The translations under genes were made by a program, and so were the position numbers. Positions 10,419 to 19,774 of a stretch of DNA of 64,000 nucleotides are shown piece by piece. Location: the NCBI RefSeq assembly GCF_900095135.1, contig NZ_LT605205.1, forward strand, positions 3,100,001 to 3,164,000, given 5' to 3'. Source of the stretch: Proteiniphilum saccharofermentans (GTDB taxonomy: Bacteria > Bacteroidota > Bacteroidia > Bacteroidales > Dysgonomonadaceae). A model generated the notes under the pieces. The model saw nothing but the letters and a program-made list of their open reading frames with translations. It ran no database searches and had not been told where the DNA came from. Numbering within the stretch: position 1 is the stretch's first letter; each line of letters opens with the position of its first letter.

Positions 10419-11369
10419 TCATTTAATTATAATTGTTTTATCTTCCTGATACATTTTGTATGAAAATTTATTTTGAATCTGAAGTACATTCAAAATGTGC
10501 TCAACTCCGTCCTGAATACGGAATTTTCCGGTATATTTTTTATGTTTTTCAACGCTATTTTCCTCTATTATGAATTTGGTATCGAAGTATTGCTCTAATA
10601 CTGGTAGGATTTCATAAATGGATTTATCATCAATAAAAAGAATTCCTTCCCGCCACAAAAATTCATCTTTATTAAAAGAGGTGATATTCAGCTTGCTGTC
10701 TTTTCCGATGGCCCGCTCATTCGGTTTCAAATACAGGTCTTCCGAGGTTTGTACCGATCTTACTATCACACTTCCTTTCAACAGAGATGTTTCAAAAAGC
10801 TGTGATCCCTCATAAGCACGGACATTGAATTCCGTCCCCAACACCTCTATACTATATTGCTGCGTTTCAACTTTGAACGGACGACCGGAATCGTGAGCTA
10901 CATCGAAATATCCTTCACCAGAAAGTTGCACAACTCTTTCCGTACCGGTAAAGCGGGAAGGAAAAACAAGTGTCGATTTAGAATTAAGCCAGACGTTTGT
11001 CCCGTCATCCAATACCAATTCAGCATTTTGTCCGGTGGGGACACTCATTTCCTGCATCCCGGCATCGGATTGCCCAACTATCCATTCAGTATCGCTGTCC
11101 GATACCTGTTGATAAAAATAAAATAAAGCCATAGCCAGTATGCATGCTGCCGCAATACGTATAAAAACGCTGACATTCCGTTTTTGAACTTTTTCCCGTA
11201 CAACCGGTCCAACAACAGCATCATCCCGCCATATGGCAATATCATGCAATCGTCTTAATGCCTTGAATTTCTGCTCATTTTTGTCTGACTGTCTGATCCA
11301 TTCAAAGACATCCCTGTTTTCTATTCGATTGGTATCTCCTTCGAGATATTTTTTTAACAAATCGTCCAT
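10419..11369 (-). CDS. FecR-family anti-sigma factor
   Basis: FecR proteins are single-span inner-membrane regulators that hold an ECF sigma factor and release it when an STN-bearing SusC transporter engages its ligand. From the ATG at 11369 the protein has 316 residues; a longer frame begins with TTG at 11384 and is less likely. The N-terminal cytoplasmic part begins MDDLLKKYLEGD. One membrane segment at about residues 71-87 (VFIRIAAACILAMALFYFY) is followed by the FecR domain with LDDGTNVWLNSKSTL and GEGYFDVAHD. A C-terminal DUF4974-like segment ends in FSYKMYQEDKTIIIK. It lies between the sigma gene and the SusC gene, all on one strand, which is the standard order. Confidence 0.95.
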   Translation of the reverse strand: MDDLLKKYLEGDTNRIENRDVFEWIRQSDKNEQKFKALRRLHDIAIWRDDAVVGPVVREKVQKRNVSVFIRIAAACILAMALFYFYQQVSDSDTEWIVGQSDAGMQEMSVPTGQNAELVLDDGTNVWLNSKSTLVFPSRFTGTERVVQLSGEGYFDVAHDSGRPFKVETQQYSIEVLGTEFNVRAYEGSQLFETSLLKGSVIVRSVQTSEDLYLKPNERAIGKDSKLNITSFNKDEFLWREGILFIDDKSIYEILPVLEQYFDTKFIIEENSVEKHKKYTGKFRIQDGVEHILNVLQIQNKFSYKMYQEDKTIIIK

Positions 11370-11454
11370 CTCTCGCAAAAGCAAGTTAAATTACCGTCGT
11401 TGTAATAGATGACGTATTACACCCCGGCAACCCTAAACAAAAAATCTGTTTTTT

Positions 11455-12015
11455 TTAAAAAAGAAAAAGGAAATAAAACAAAGGAAGGTAATCTTTCAGG
11501 TTCTCACGAAATAGATTCAAGGCTTTGGTAATATGGTATTCAACACTTTTCACACTGATATTTAACTCTGCGGCAATCTCTTTGTTGGAATAATTCTCAT
11601 AGCGACTCAATATAAAAATCTTTCGGGTTTGCGGAGACAATTGTGCCAGTGTCGCATCAATTATACTTTGTATTTCTTTGGAAAAGATCAGACTGGGATC
11701 ACATTCCTGTAAAGTGGATATCCGGTAATTCAGTTCCTCATAATCCGCAGTGGAATAATCTGCATGGGCTTTATCCCTGACAGCTTTTTTACGCAGATAA
11801 TCCAACGATTGGTTTTTCAATAAAGTCAATAAATAAGCGGGAATACTCTCAATCTCTTCTTTCTGCAGTTTCTCATACAATTTCATCAACGCTTCGGAGG
11901 CGATATCTTCCGCTACATATTTGTCATGGACATAGGATTTGGTAAACAAAAAGGACTTTTTATAATAAGCACTGTATAACTCAGCAAATCTATCCGATGG
12001 AAATATTTTTTTCAT
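11455..12015 (-). CDS. ECF RNA polymerase sigma-70 factor of the Bacteroidetes SusCD type
   Basis: The 186-residue protein has sigma region 2 at about residues 11-75 (AELYSAYYKKSFLFTKSYVHD with VAEDIASEALMKLYEKL). Region 4 is at about 118-170 and ends in an HTH (NKEIAAELNISVKSVEYHI). It would direct transcription of the FecR-SusC-SusD locus immediately downstream, under control of the FecR protein. The chain ends with an unusual hydrophobic tail, LPLFYFLFLF, also seen in the second sigma factor of this window. A Bacteroidetes-type box CAAAAGTA (TACTTTTG on the coding strand) is at 12117-12124, about 100 bp upstream. Confidence 0.94.
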   Translation of the reverse strand: MKKIFPSDRFAELYSAYYKKSFLFTKSYVHDKYVAEDIASEALMKLYEKLQKEEIESIPAYLLTLLKNQSLDYLRKKAVRDKAHADYSTADYEELNYRISTLQECDPSLIFSKEIQSIIDATLAQLSPQTRKIFILSRYENYSNKEIAAELNISVKSVEYHITKALNLFRENLKDYLPLFYFLFLF

Positions 12016-12116
12016 TTGAATTAACCCTAACCTATCTTATACTTCCAGGAAATTCTCGATCCATTTCTTATATAGACAAATCTCTTTTATATTGCCACTA
12101 CAAGAACCGTATCTTA

Positions 12117-12124
12117 CAAAAGTA
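12117..12124 (-). promoter_or_regulatory. candidate -7 box of the ECF sigma/FecR/SusCD operon
   Basis: The minus strand reads TACTTTTG, an exact match to the Bacteroidetes -7 consensus TAnnTTTG. It lies between the terminator at 12231-12262 and the sigma gene start at 12015. No clear -33 element was seen. The call rests on this single box and its position. Confidence 0.4.
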
Positions 12125-12230
12125 AAACAAATATTCCTTTCTTTTAAAAAACGACGCTGTATATCTTTTATTTTAACAAATTCAGAATACTACTGTAGGT
12201 ATAAAGACCATACTCTGATATGCAGATAAA

Positions 12231-12262
12231 AAATAACGTGGCTTTATTCCGCCACGTTATTT
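12231..12262 (-). terminator. strong hairpin terminator after the second SusD gene
   Basis: AAATAACGTGGC at 12231-12242 pairs perfectly with GCCACGTTATTT at 12251-12262 across an 8-base loop, with A and T runs on the two sides. It separates the second SusCD pair from the ECF sigma operon, which indicates two transcription units. Confidence 0.85.
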
Positions 12263-12307
12263 TTTATTCAGATTGCCCTGGCTAATTGCTTATGTTTTCA
12301 AAACATT

Positions 12308-13939
12308 TTATTCATAACCGGGATTCTGCACCAGATTCGGATTGGCAGCCAACTGGGTATGAGGGATGGGATAGATCTCCCGATTCGGATCGTTCGTCGG
12401 TTCATGATCCCACCAGCTAGCGGTCGTAAATTTACCGAAACGGATGATATCCGTACGTCGCTTCCCTTCGAAAATAAATTCCCGGCCGCGTTCAGCCAGC
12501 AACTCATCCATTGTTAACGTGGAGGTTGTATATTGTGCCTCCTCCCAATCTTCATTCGTGAATGCCCGTCTTCTGGATGCATTCACCAGATCCACGGCTT
12601 CCTGTGTAGCCACACCGTTGTTCTTCCGCATCAATGCTTCCGCTTTATTAAAATAAATTTCCGTCAACCGGTAGATCATATAGTGATTCTCCCGATAATC
12701 CGGATCGCTCGTCCGGCCGCTCTTATATTTATGAAACCGGGCCCCGCTGTTCTCTTCTCCCTGATCCATGCCTCCTTCGCTCGTAAGGTCACCCTGACTT
12801 TCCTGGCGGATGGAATTGACATAGATGAAAGGTTGTCCGTTATACTCTTCTACACCCAGGATCGGTTCATCGGTACCGTAAACGTACTGAGGCCCGAACA
12901 AAAACCACTCCTCTTTCCGCAGATCATTATCCTGATAAGCATCAAAAGCCGAAGGGATTACCACAAAGGCATTGTTCCCGGAATAACCTACATCAAGCGC
13001 CCGGCTCATATTGGAATACCCCATAAAAAAACCTGCCCAATCGAATGTAAATCCACCTAAACGGCTAAATGCGAATTGAAATAATGCTTCTCTTGCATTC
13101 TGATTGGCATTGGAGAATGTTTCCAGCAAGTCGGGTGCCAGCTCGGGAGTACCGTTAATACCTCCGGCTTCTCCACTGATAATTTTGTCGCAGGCAGCGA
13201 TACATTCATCATACATGGGTTCCCCGATAAAATACTCGGCATTCAGATATAACTCCGCAAGCATAGCGTACCCGGCAGTTTGTGAGACACGCCCTACCAA
13301 CTCTTCCGAATAAGGCAGAAGATTGGGTACATGGGTTTCCAGTTCCGTTTTAATAAATTCAAACACTTCGGCTTTCGATTGTGTCGGAGGATTAATCGCT
13401 TCTCCTACGGTTGTGACAATAGGTACATTTCCCCATAGTTCCATGATTTTCATATAATGAAAAGCGCGCAACACATATAGTTCACCCAAAATGGCAGCCA
13501 TTTCCTCGTCGGAAATATCTATCGCTTCATTATCCACCTCCTCCAGGTCTGCAATAGCAGAATTCACATAACCGACTCCTGTCCACATCAGTGTCCATGC
13601 CGTACGCATGCGTCCCTCGTTGGATGTCCATGTATGATAATGTTGACGGAAATGATCACCGCTATCGTATCCATGACGCCCTTTCTGCGGCCATGCCAGC
13701 TGATCGGCCGACAATTCCGCATGGTAATAATATCCGTTCTGACCGGTGGGCGCCAGCCAGGCCTGCATATGTGTAAACGGCCTCAAAGCGGCTTGCAGCA
13801 CTTCCAACCTGTTATTATAGAAATTCGACTCATGCAATTCACTGTAGAGATTCTCATCCAGATCGGTACAGCTATTCATTCCGGCTATGAGTATCGTCGC
13901 CAAAATGAGAGCAGATATATGATATATTTTATTTTTCAT
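12308..13939 (-). CDS. SusD/RagB-family surface lipoprotein (second pair)
   Basis: The protein has 543 residues from the ATG at 13939. An in-frame ATG 45 bp upstream is less likely, because the nearer start directly opens a lipoprotein signal (MKNKIYHISALILATILIAG, then Cys in MNSCTDLDENLY). The C terminus YPIPHTQLAANPNLVQNPGY is the classical RagB/SusD ending. It follows its SusC partner by 109 bp, a longer gap than in the first pair, and that gap contains a 55-bp repeat (13971-14025) shared with the third locus. No glycosidase accompanies the pair, so its ligand is unknown. It could be a glycan, a glycopeptide or a peptide as for RagAB. Confidence 0.93.
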   Translation of the reverse strand: MKNKIYHISALILATILIAGMNSCTDLDENLYSELHESNFYNNRLEVLQAALRPFTHMQAWLAPTGQNGYYYHAELSADQLAWPQKGRHGYDSGDHFRQHYHTWTSNEGRMRTAWTLMWTGVGYVNSAIADLEEVDNEAIDISDEEMAAILGELYVLRAFHYMKIMELWGNVPIVTTVGEAINPPTQSKAEVFEFIKTELETHVPNLLPYSEELVGRVSQTAGYAMLAELYLNAEYFIGEPMYDECIAACDKIISGEAGGINGTPELAPDLLETFSNANQNAREALFQFAFSRLGGFTFDWAGFFMGYSNMSRALDVGYSGNNAFVVIPSAFDAYQDNDLRKEEWFLFGPQYVYGTDEPILGVEEYNGQPFIYVNSIRQESQGDLTSEGGMDQGEENSGARFHKYKSGRTSDPDYRENHYMIYRLTEIYFNKAEALMRKNNGVATQEAVDLVNASRRRAFTNEDWEEAQYTTSTLTMDELLAERGREFIFEGKRRTDIIRFGKFTTASWWDHEPTNDPNREIYPIPHTQLAANPNLVQNPGYE

Positions 13940-13970
13940 ATGACTAAAATATTTATTTTCAATGGTGTCA

Positions 13971-14025
13971 TATGGAACTCGCATTAGTCATGATCTTGTG
14001 TGATAATGATTATCATGCTCGTTTC
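13971..14025 (-). repeat. intercistronic repeat, copy A (55 bp)
   Basis: This stretch between a SusC stop codon (14049) and the SusD start (13939) matches 46045-46100 at about 47 of 56 positions. The ends are the most conserved parts: TATGGAACTCGC on one side and TTATCATGCTCGTTTC on the other. On the minus strand GAGCATGATAA and GATCATGACTAA form an imperfect internal direct repeat. A ten-codon ATG-to-TAA frame, MIIIITQDHD, is also present. The function is unknown. Confidence 0.6.
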
Positions 14026-14048
14026 ATACGACTAAAACTTTTTTACTG

Positions 14049-17012
14049 TTAAAATCCGATATTCAACCCAACAGACCATGAGCGTGTGCGGGGATAATAG
14101 TCCCGGGCATCCACACCGGCCTCAAATCCCGTATCCTGCAACTCAGGATCCGACCCACTGTATCCAGTAATGGTAAACAGGTTTTTTCCCGTCACGTAAA
14201 CCCGTAAATTCCGGATATAGGAGGTATTCAATGGGACATTATATCCCAACGTCAGATTGTCGAGCTTCACAAAATCCCCCTTTTCAAGATAGTAGTCTGA
14301 GTATTGAGGATCATCGTCTAATTGATCATGCTTTGTAACAGCACTCTTGAACAGGTTATTCGGCAGCCATTTTTTATTCCCGAAATATAGTTCCTTCAAA
14401 TTCAGGATATCGAAACCGAATTTACCCCGGAACATAAACGTCAGGTCAAAATTTTTATATGTAAAGGTGTTCGTGAGCGATGCCTGAAATTTCGGGACAC
14501 CGTTCCCGATAACGGTCAGGTCGTCATCACTCATTTCAGTGGCTGTTCCGGTCGATCCGTCCTGTTTATAGAACAGCCATTGTCCATCTTCCGTAAATCC
14601 GGCAAAACGCTTGCCGTAGAAATTACCGACCGAACCACCTTCTTCCAGACGGAATGCATCTCCTAAGTTACCTGGGGAAGGAAGTCCGTAGAACGAGAGC
14701 CAATTAGCCTCATACAGATCACTGGAAAGTTTCGTCAACCGGTTACTTTGGGTATTTGCCGTAAAATCAATATTCCAGTTGAAATTATTCTGTTGTAGGG
14801 GTATAGCAGAGATCTGAAACTCGATCCCCGAATTCCTTAATGTTCCTACATTGGTATATATCAGATCACGTACATACGGTGGTTGTTGTGCGTTATAATT
14901 GTATAACAGATCCTTTGTATTCCTGTTATATATATCGATGGAACCACTGATCCTCCTTTCCAGAACAGCGAAATCTACCCCGAAATTCAATTCGGCTTTC
15001 TGCTCCCAGCGAAGGTCCGGATTCGGGTTGCGGGCAGCACCGTAGGTTTGATAATATACGCCATTCTGAGGATATACTCCCCCGGTGCCCAAAGTAACCA
15101 ATGACTGATAATTGGGAATCCCTTGGTTCCCCGTAACACCATAACCCACACGAAATTTCAACTCATCCACAAAATCCACACCATCCATAAATCCTTCTTC
15201 GCTGATGGTCCACCCAGCCGACACGGCAGGGAAGTTACCCCATTTATGATTCGCCCCGAAACGGGAGGAGCCTTCCCGTCGCAGAATTCCCTGCAGGTAA
15301 TATTTATCCGCAAGAGAGTAATTCACACGGCCAAAAAAGGCGACCAGTGTATTATCCTGCTTTTCGCTACCCATTCCCGGACGCGGCAAACTGGTGTCAT
15401 TGATCGCGCTTCCCGCACCGAGATTCCAGTCTAGAAAAGCATCTGTAGTAAAACCACTATTGTTTACATTAAAATTTTCAAATGTTTCATATTGATAACT
15501 GTACCCTGCCATGGCCGTGATCGTATGTATATCGTTGAATGTTTTCCGGTAGTCGGTTGTCGCTTCAAAAGTTTTTGTCCAGGCCAGATGATTTGATTTG
15601 GAAGCATATCCCATTCCCTGAAACTCCGTTCCGGCACGATTATCCCAATCTTTTGAAGAACGGTAATAACGATCATTGTATGTATTACGCATATACGAAC
15701 CAAAGCCCGAAACCGACCACTCATCCGTCAGTCGCAGTTGCAGGCTGAGATCGGCAGAAGTTGTTTGCTGGTTTCTTTCGGAAATACGATTAGCCAGACG
15801 GGACAACGGGTTGTAATTGTTAAATGCTTCCGTTTCGAAAAAACTACCGTCTTCATTATACAAAGGGGCTGTCGGATTCCGTTGAATAGCCTGTTCGAAA
15901 TCGCCGCTTGCTCCACCCAGCATATTAGCCTTATTGACGTTTGTGGCAAGATTCAACGACATCGTCAACAAGTCCTGCAACCCCTTCTGGTTAATATTGA
16001 TACGCCCTCCGAACTGTTCACGGGAATTTTCTTTGGCAATACCTTCGAGGTTACTGTAAAAAACCGAGGCACGGTAATTGGTATTTTGCGTACCTCCCGA
16101 CGCGGAGAAGTTATGATAATGACTCAGATTATTTTTATTGATCAGCTCATCAAATAAATCGGTGGATGCACCAAAATCCTGATCGGCATCGATTACTCCC
16201 TGACTGATCAGGTCGCGGAAATCCGTAGCGCTCAAAATACCCGGCTTATCACTCACCCTTTCATGTTGCAGATAGGTCGAATAGTTGAATTGCGGTTCCC
16301 CGGCCTGTCCTTTTTTCGTGGTGATAAGAATAACTCCCGCATTGGCCCGCGTGCCGTAAATAGCGGCGGCAGAACCATCCTTTAAGACATTGAACGATTC
16401 AATATCATCCTGCTGCAACAGATCCAGATTACCTCCCGGTACACCGTCAATCACAATTAACGGAGTTCTTGTCCCGGTAAGGGATGTAACTCCCCGTAGC
16501 TGGATATCTACGCCGGAATTGGGGTTAGCTCCCTGCGTCCGGGTCATATTCAATCCGGCCACTTTTCCCTGGATCAGATCAAGGGGATTACGCGCGCCTC
16601 CCGGATTGAAATCACGGGCACTCACCGTTTTTATGGCAGACGTTACTTCTCGCCTGTCCATCGTGCCATATCCTACTACCACCACTTCGTCCAGCAGTTC
16701 CGTATCTTCCGACATGGTTATCTGAATGTTAGTCTGACCGTCTATGGCTACTTCCTGTGATTCCATCCCTACATAAGAAATCTCCAATATTCCATCCGGC
16801 GCTACATCATTGAGTGTAAAATTACCATCCATATCGGTAACAGTACCATTGGTAGCTCCCTGTACCTGAATAGTCACCCCGATCAGCGGTTCTCCGCCGG
16901 CATCGGTTACCGTTCCGGTAACGGTAATATTCTGTGCAAACATACACAAGGAAAATGTCCACAAGAATGTAAACAAAATTCCTTTTACTAAATTGGAATT
17001 TAGTCTTTTCAT
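14049..17012 (-). CDS. SusC/RagA-family TonB-dependent transporter without STN domain (second pair)
   Basis: The 987-residue protein has a cleavable signal peptide ending near FAQ (residues 1-27), then directly the carboxypeptidase-like domain (VTGTVTDAGGEPLIGVTI, about 31-110). The SusC motif DEVVVVGYGTMDRREV follows, then the plug (about 120-230) with IQLRGVTSLTGTRTPLIVID, and the barrel ending SWSVGLNIGF. Unlike the other two SusC proteins of the window it lacks the STN domain, which agrees with the absence of an adjacent FecR/sigma pair. It must be regulated differently. A small HTH gene is divergent at 17359. It forms an operon with the SusD gene downstream. Confidence 0.94.
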   Translation of the reverse strand: MKRLNSNLVKGILFTFLWTFSLCMFAQNITVTGTVTDAGGEPLIGVTIQVQGATNGTVTDMDGNFTLNDVAPDGILEISYVGMESQEVAIDGQTNIQITMSEDTELLDEVVVVGYGTMDRREVTSAIKTVSARDFNPGGARNPLDLIQGKVAGLNMTRTQGANPNSGVDIQLRGVTSLTGTRTPLIVIDGVPGGNLDLLQQDDIESFNVLKDGSAAAIYGTRANAGVILITTKKGQAGEPQFNYSTYLQHERVSDKPGILSATDFRDLISQGVIDADQDFGASTDLFDELINKNNLSHYHNFSASGGTQNTNYRASVFYSNLEGIAKENSREQFGGRININQKGLQDLLTMSLNLATNVNKANMLGGASGDFEQAIQRNPTAPLYNEDGSFFETEAFNNYNPLSRLANRISERNQQTTSADLSLQLRLTDEWSVSGFGSYMRNTYNDRYYRSSKDWDNRAGTEFQGMGYASKSNHLAWTKTFEATTDYRKTFNDIHTITAMAGYSYQYETFENFNVNNSGFTTDAFLDWNLGAGSAINDTSLPRPGMGSEKQDNTLVAFFGRVNYSLADKYYLQGILRREGSSRFGANHKWGNFPAVSAGWTISEEGFMDGVDFVDELKFRVGYGVTGNQGIPNYQSLVTLGTGGVYPQNGVYYQTYGAARNPNPDLRWEQKAELNFGVDFAVLERRISGSIDIYNRNTKDLLYNYNAQQPPYVRDLIYTNVGTLRNSGIEFQISAIPLQQNNFNWNIDFTANTQSNRLTKLSSDLYEANWLSFYGLPSPGNLGDAFRLEEGGSVGNFYGKRFAGFTEDGQWLFYKQDGSTGTATEMSDDDLTVIGNGVPKFQASLTNTFTYKNFDLTFMFRGKFGFDILNLKELYFGNKKWLPNNLFKSAVTKHDQLDDDPQYSDYYLEKGDFVKLDNLTLGYNVPLNTSYIRNLRVYVTGKNLFTITGYSGSDPELQDTGFEAGVDARDYYPRTRSWSVGLNIGF

Positions 17013-17358
17013 ACGATTAAAATTTTTGATTCTCAGTTTTTAGATTAATAAATTGGCTGATCTTGTTTATCCAAGTCCATCCATGCTCATCCTTTTTTCT
17101 TTTTTATTTTTTCTCCCCAACCTGGTTCCGTATTGTATAGGGACTGTTTTTTACAATACGGTTGCGCATCATATCATCACTGTGGTGCTGATAACAACTG
17201 AACGAAAAGTCCAGATTTGTTAAATTCTTCTTGATTCATATATCTTCTCTTAAATTTTACTAACTTTACCATGTAGTAGGTGTAGTAATTTTTGAATCAC
17301 TGCAAATATAGATGATAATTTTCAACAAACAAGTAGTAACGAAGATAATTTTACCTAA
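17013..17358. promoter_or_regulatory. divergent regulatory region between SusC and an HTH gene
   Basis: These 346 bp separate the second SusC gene (minus strand) from the HTH gene (plus strand). On the minus strand CAAATATA at 17303-17310 reads TATATTTG, a good -7 box, which would give a leader of nearly 300 nt for SusC. Short words recur near the HTH start: GTAGTA three times and GATAATTTT twice between about 17274 and 17353. They could be operator half-sites, but this was not tested. Confidence 0.4.
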
Positions 17359-17769
17359 ATGAAGAGCATTTTATATAGAATCCAGCAAATAGCCGATTAT
17401 GAAAATGTAAAAATAACGGCTCTGGAGAGAAAAATAGGAGCCAGTAAAGGCGTTTTATCACGGGCCATTAACAATGGCACCGATATACAAGCGAAATGGA
17501 TTCAATTAATAGTTGAAAATTATCCCCGATACAATACAGAGTGGCTGATCACGGGAAGAGGTGAAATGTTAAGATCAGCACCTCTCCGGGAGGAAGAAAT
17601 ATCAGATAAAACAGTCAACAGGTTAATAGAGGAAATAAAACAACTGGTTACAGAGAATACGATGCTGAAAATAGAGAATAAAACGTTAATGGATCAAAAT
17701 GACCAATTGATAGAAAAACTCAATAGCGGGAGTACACTCTATAATTTCCCAAGTATTACCAAGCCATAA
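17359..17769 (+). CDS. small helix-turn-helix protein with C-terminal coiled coil
   Basis: The 136-residue protein has an N-terminal HTH of the phage-repressor/XRE kind found in many Bacteroidetes (residues about 1-70). Its features are IADYENVKITALERKIGAS, then KGVLSRAINNGTDIQAKW for the recognition part, and YNTEWLITGRGEML. Residues about 85-125 are a predicted coiled coil (IEEIKQLVTENTMLKIENKTLMDQ, heptad-like Leu/Ile spacing), probably for dimerisation. The gene stands alone and is divergent from the STN-less SusC gene, making it a candidate local regulator. Its true targets are unknown. Confidence 0.7.
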   Translation: MKSILYRIQQIADYENVKITALERKIGASKGVLSRAINNGTDIQAKWIQLIVENYPRYNTEWLITGRGEMLRSAPLREEEISDKTVNRLIEEIKQLVTENTMLKIENKTLMDQNDQLIEKLNSGSTLYNFPSITKP

Positions 17770-17852
17770 CTCCCGCAATGACAATCTCAAGTGCCATCAA
17801 GTCCTTCTACCTATAAGACAGGTGTGAGAATAAAATTATTTATCAAAGAAAA

Positions 17853-18329
17853 TCACGCCTCTTTTTCAATAAACTGAATAGGCAATTTTTTCCGGAATCC
17901 TTCTTTAAAACATATCAATGTTTCGGTTCTTGACAAACCAAGAGGTTGTAACTCAGTATGGATGATGCGCAACAGGTCTTTGTTGTTTTTCGCGAACACT
18001 TTGATTAAAACATCATATTGGCCGGTAGTATAATAACACTCCACCACTTCAGGTATTTTTTCCAATTCTTTTACAACATACTCAAAAGTCGAGGGAGAAG
18101 TAAGGAATATCCCCACATAAGCGCAGGTCTCATAACCGATCTTTTCGGCATCCAGAAGGAACTCCGAGCCTTTGACCACTCCTAATCCGGTAAGTTTTTG
18201 TACCCGCTGATGGATAGCCGCACCCGAAACACCACATGCCCGTGCTACCTCCAGAAAAGGGATACGTGCATTATCCACTATCATCCTGAGGATTTTTTCA
18301 TCCAGTTCGTCTAATTCATGATGTGCCAT
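17853..18329 (-). CDS. Lrp/AsnC-family transcriptional regulator
   Basis: The 158-residue protein has the standard two-domain architecture. An N-terminal winged HTH spans about residues 5-60 (LDELDEKILRMIVDNARI, then VARACGVSGAAIHQRVQKL). A C-terminal RAM ligand-binding domain spans about 70-150, with AYVGIFLTSPS, VVECYYTTGQYDVLIKVFAKN and LSRTETLICFKEG. Lrp-type proteins sense amino acids and control amino-acid metabolism. It starts 23 bp downstream of the DUF1015 gene on the same strand, so the two are probably co-transcribed. Confidence 0.95.
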   Translation of the reverse strand: MAHHELDELDEKILRMIVDNARIPFLEVARACGVSGAAIHQRVQKLTGLGVVKGSEFLLDAEKIGYETCAYVGIFLTSPSTFEYVVKELEKIPEVVECYYTTGQYDVLIKVFAKNNKDLLRIIHTELQPLGLSRTETLICFKEGFRKKLPIQFIEKEA

Positions 18330-18352
18330 AGATCGTTTTAAATTGAATATTA

Positions 18353-19594
18353 TTAGTGTAATTGATGTATTACCAGTCCAGAGCGCAATTTCGGTTCAAA
18401 CCAGGTAGTTTTGGGAGGCATGATATTACCCGTATCGGCAATATCCATTAACTGTTTCATTGAGACAGGATATAAAGCGATGGCAAGCGCCATTTCCCCG
18501 CTATCTACCCGTTTTTTCAGTTCCCCCAGGCCACGGATACCACCCACGAAGTCGATCCGTTTATCACTACGAAGATCTTTGATACCCAATATCTCATCCA
18601 GTATCAGGTTGGAAGTAATGGTCACGTCGAGTTGACCGATAGGGTCATTATCGTCGTATGTACCGGGTTTTGCGGTTACGCTAAACGAACGTCCGTCAAG
18701 ATAGATAGAAAATTGATGGAGGTTTTGCGGTCTCTGTATCTCCGATCCGGCAGGCTCTACAACGAAGTTTTTCTCTAATTTTTTTATGAATTCATCGGGA
18801 GTGAGTCCGTTGAGATCTTTCACCACCCGGTTATAATCGATAATGGTAAGTTGACTGTCAGGAAAACAAACCGCCATAAAATAATTGTACTCCTCATCAC
18901 CTATGTGGTTGGGATTGCTCTTTGCTTTTTCGGCGCCCACCAGTGCTGCAGCGGCAGAACGATGATGACCGTCGGCAATATACATTGCCGGAACGGCTTC
19001 GAATATCTCCGTGATCCGGCGGATAGTTTCCTCATCCGATATCAACCAGAAGTGATGCCCTACCCCGTCGGCCGAAACAAAATCATATTCAGGTTCACGG
19101 GCCTTAACTTTATCCACGATTCCATTCAAATCCTTATTGTCAGGATAGGCAAAGAAAACAGGTTCCATATTGGCATCGGTCACCCGCACATGCTTCATGC
19201 GGTCCTCTTCCTTATCGCGACGCGTCAACTCATGTTTCTTGATTTTCCCGGTCATGTAATCCTCTACATAAGCTCCCACCACCAAACCGTACTGGGTTTT
19301 GCCATTCATTGTCTGTGCATACACATAATACATCTCTTCATCGTCCTGCACGAGCCACCCGTTATCCCGGAACATCTTCAGATTTTCGGCGGCTTTTTCA
19401 TATACATCTGCATCATGCTCGTCCTTTCCTACGGGGAAATCGATCTCCGGTTTGATGATACGATACAGTGATTTCTCATTTCCCCCGGCCTCTTTACGGG
19501 CCTCTTCTGAATTCAGCACATCATAGGGACGTGATGCCACCTCTTTTACCAGTGATTTCGGCGGGCGAATACCCTTAAAAGGTTTTACTTTCAT
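18353..19594 (-). CDS. DUF1015 family protein
   Basis: The 413-residue cytosolic protein spans a full DUF1015 domain. It opens with KPFKGIRPPKSLVKEVASRPYDV, and has the conserved IADGHHRSAAA segment near residue 208 and a C-terminal TTWFEPKLRSGLVIHQL. The biochemical role of the family is not firmly established. In related Bacteroidetes it is, from memory, often linked to serine biosynthesis genes, but none are present here. A box CAAATATA at 19624-19631 (TATATTTG on the coding strand) lies about 30 bp upstream. The Lrp gene follows closely, suggesting an amino-acid-responsive unit. Confidence 0.9.
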   Translation of the reverse strand: MKVKPFKGIRPPKSLVKEVASRPYDVLNSEEARKEAGGNEKSLYRIIKPEIDFPVGKDEHDADVYEKAAENLKMFRDNGWLVQDDEEMYYVYAQTMNGKTQYGLVVGAYVEDYMTGKIKKHELTRRDKEEDRMKHVRVTDANMEPVFFAYPDNKDLNGIVDKVKAREPEYDFVSADGVGHHFWLISDEETIRRITEIFEAVPAMYIADGHHRSAAAALVGAEKAKSNPNHIGDEEYNYFMAVCFPDSQLTIIDYNRVVKDLNGLTPDEFIKKLEKNFVVEPAGSEIQRPQNLHQFSIYLDGRSFSVTAKPGTYDDNDPIGQLDVTITSNLILDEILGIKDLRSDKRIDFVGGIRGLGELKKRVDSGEMALAIALYPVSMKQLMDIADTGNIMPPKTTWFEPKLRSGLVIHQLH

Positions 19595-19623
19595 CTTAGG
19601 TTTATTCTTAAAAGATTATTGCG

Positions 19624-19631
19624 CAAATATA
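19624..19631 (-). promoter_or_regulatory. candidate -7 box for the DUF1015-Lrp unit
   Basis: TATATTTG on the minus strand matches TAnnTTTG exactly and lies 30 bp before the DUF1015 start codon. The call rests on this box and its distance. Confidence 0.45.
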
Positions 19632-19684
19632 GCTATTTTCTCCCGAATAAAGGGACAACACAAAGCCATTTAAGAAAAAACCGT

Positions 19685-19692
19685 TACATTTG
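19685..19692 (+). promoter_or_regulatory. candidate -7 box for the DMP19-family gene
   Basis: TACATTTG matches TAnnTTTG and lies 82 bp upstream of the start codon at 19775, in a short divergent region shared with the DUF1015 promoter. Confidence 0.4.
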
Positions 19693-19774
19693 TCATGGAG
19701 AAACAGGTATACGACACAAACAGGTTTAACTCCTGCATAATAAGCTTCTCGCACAACAATTAAACAAGGATCAC

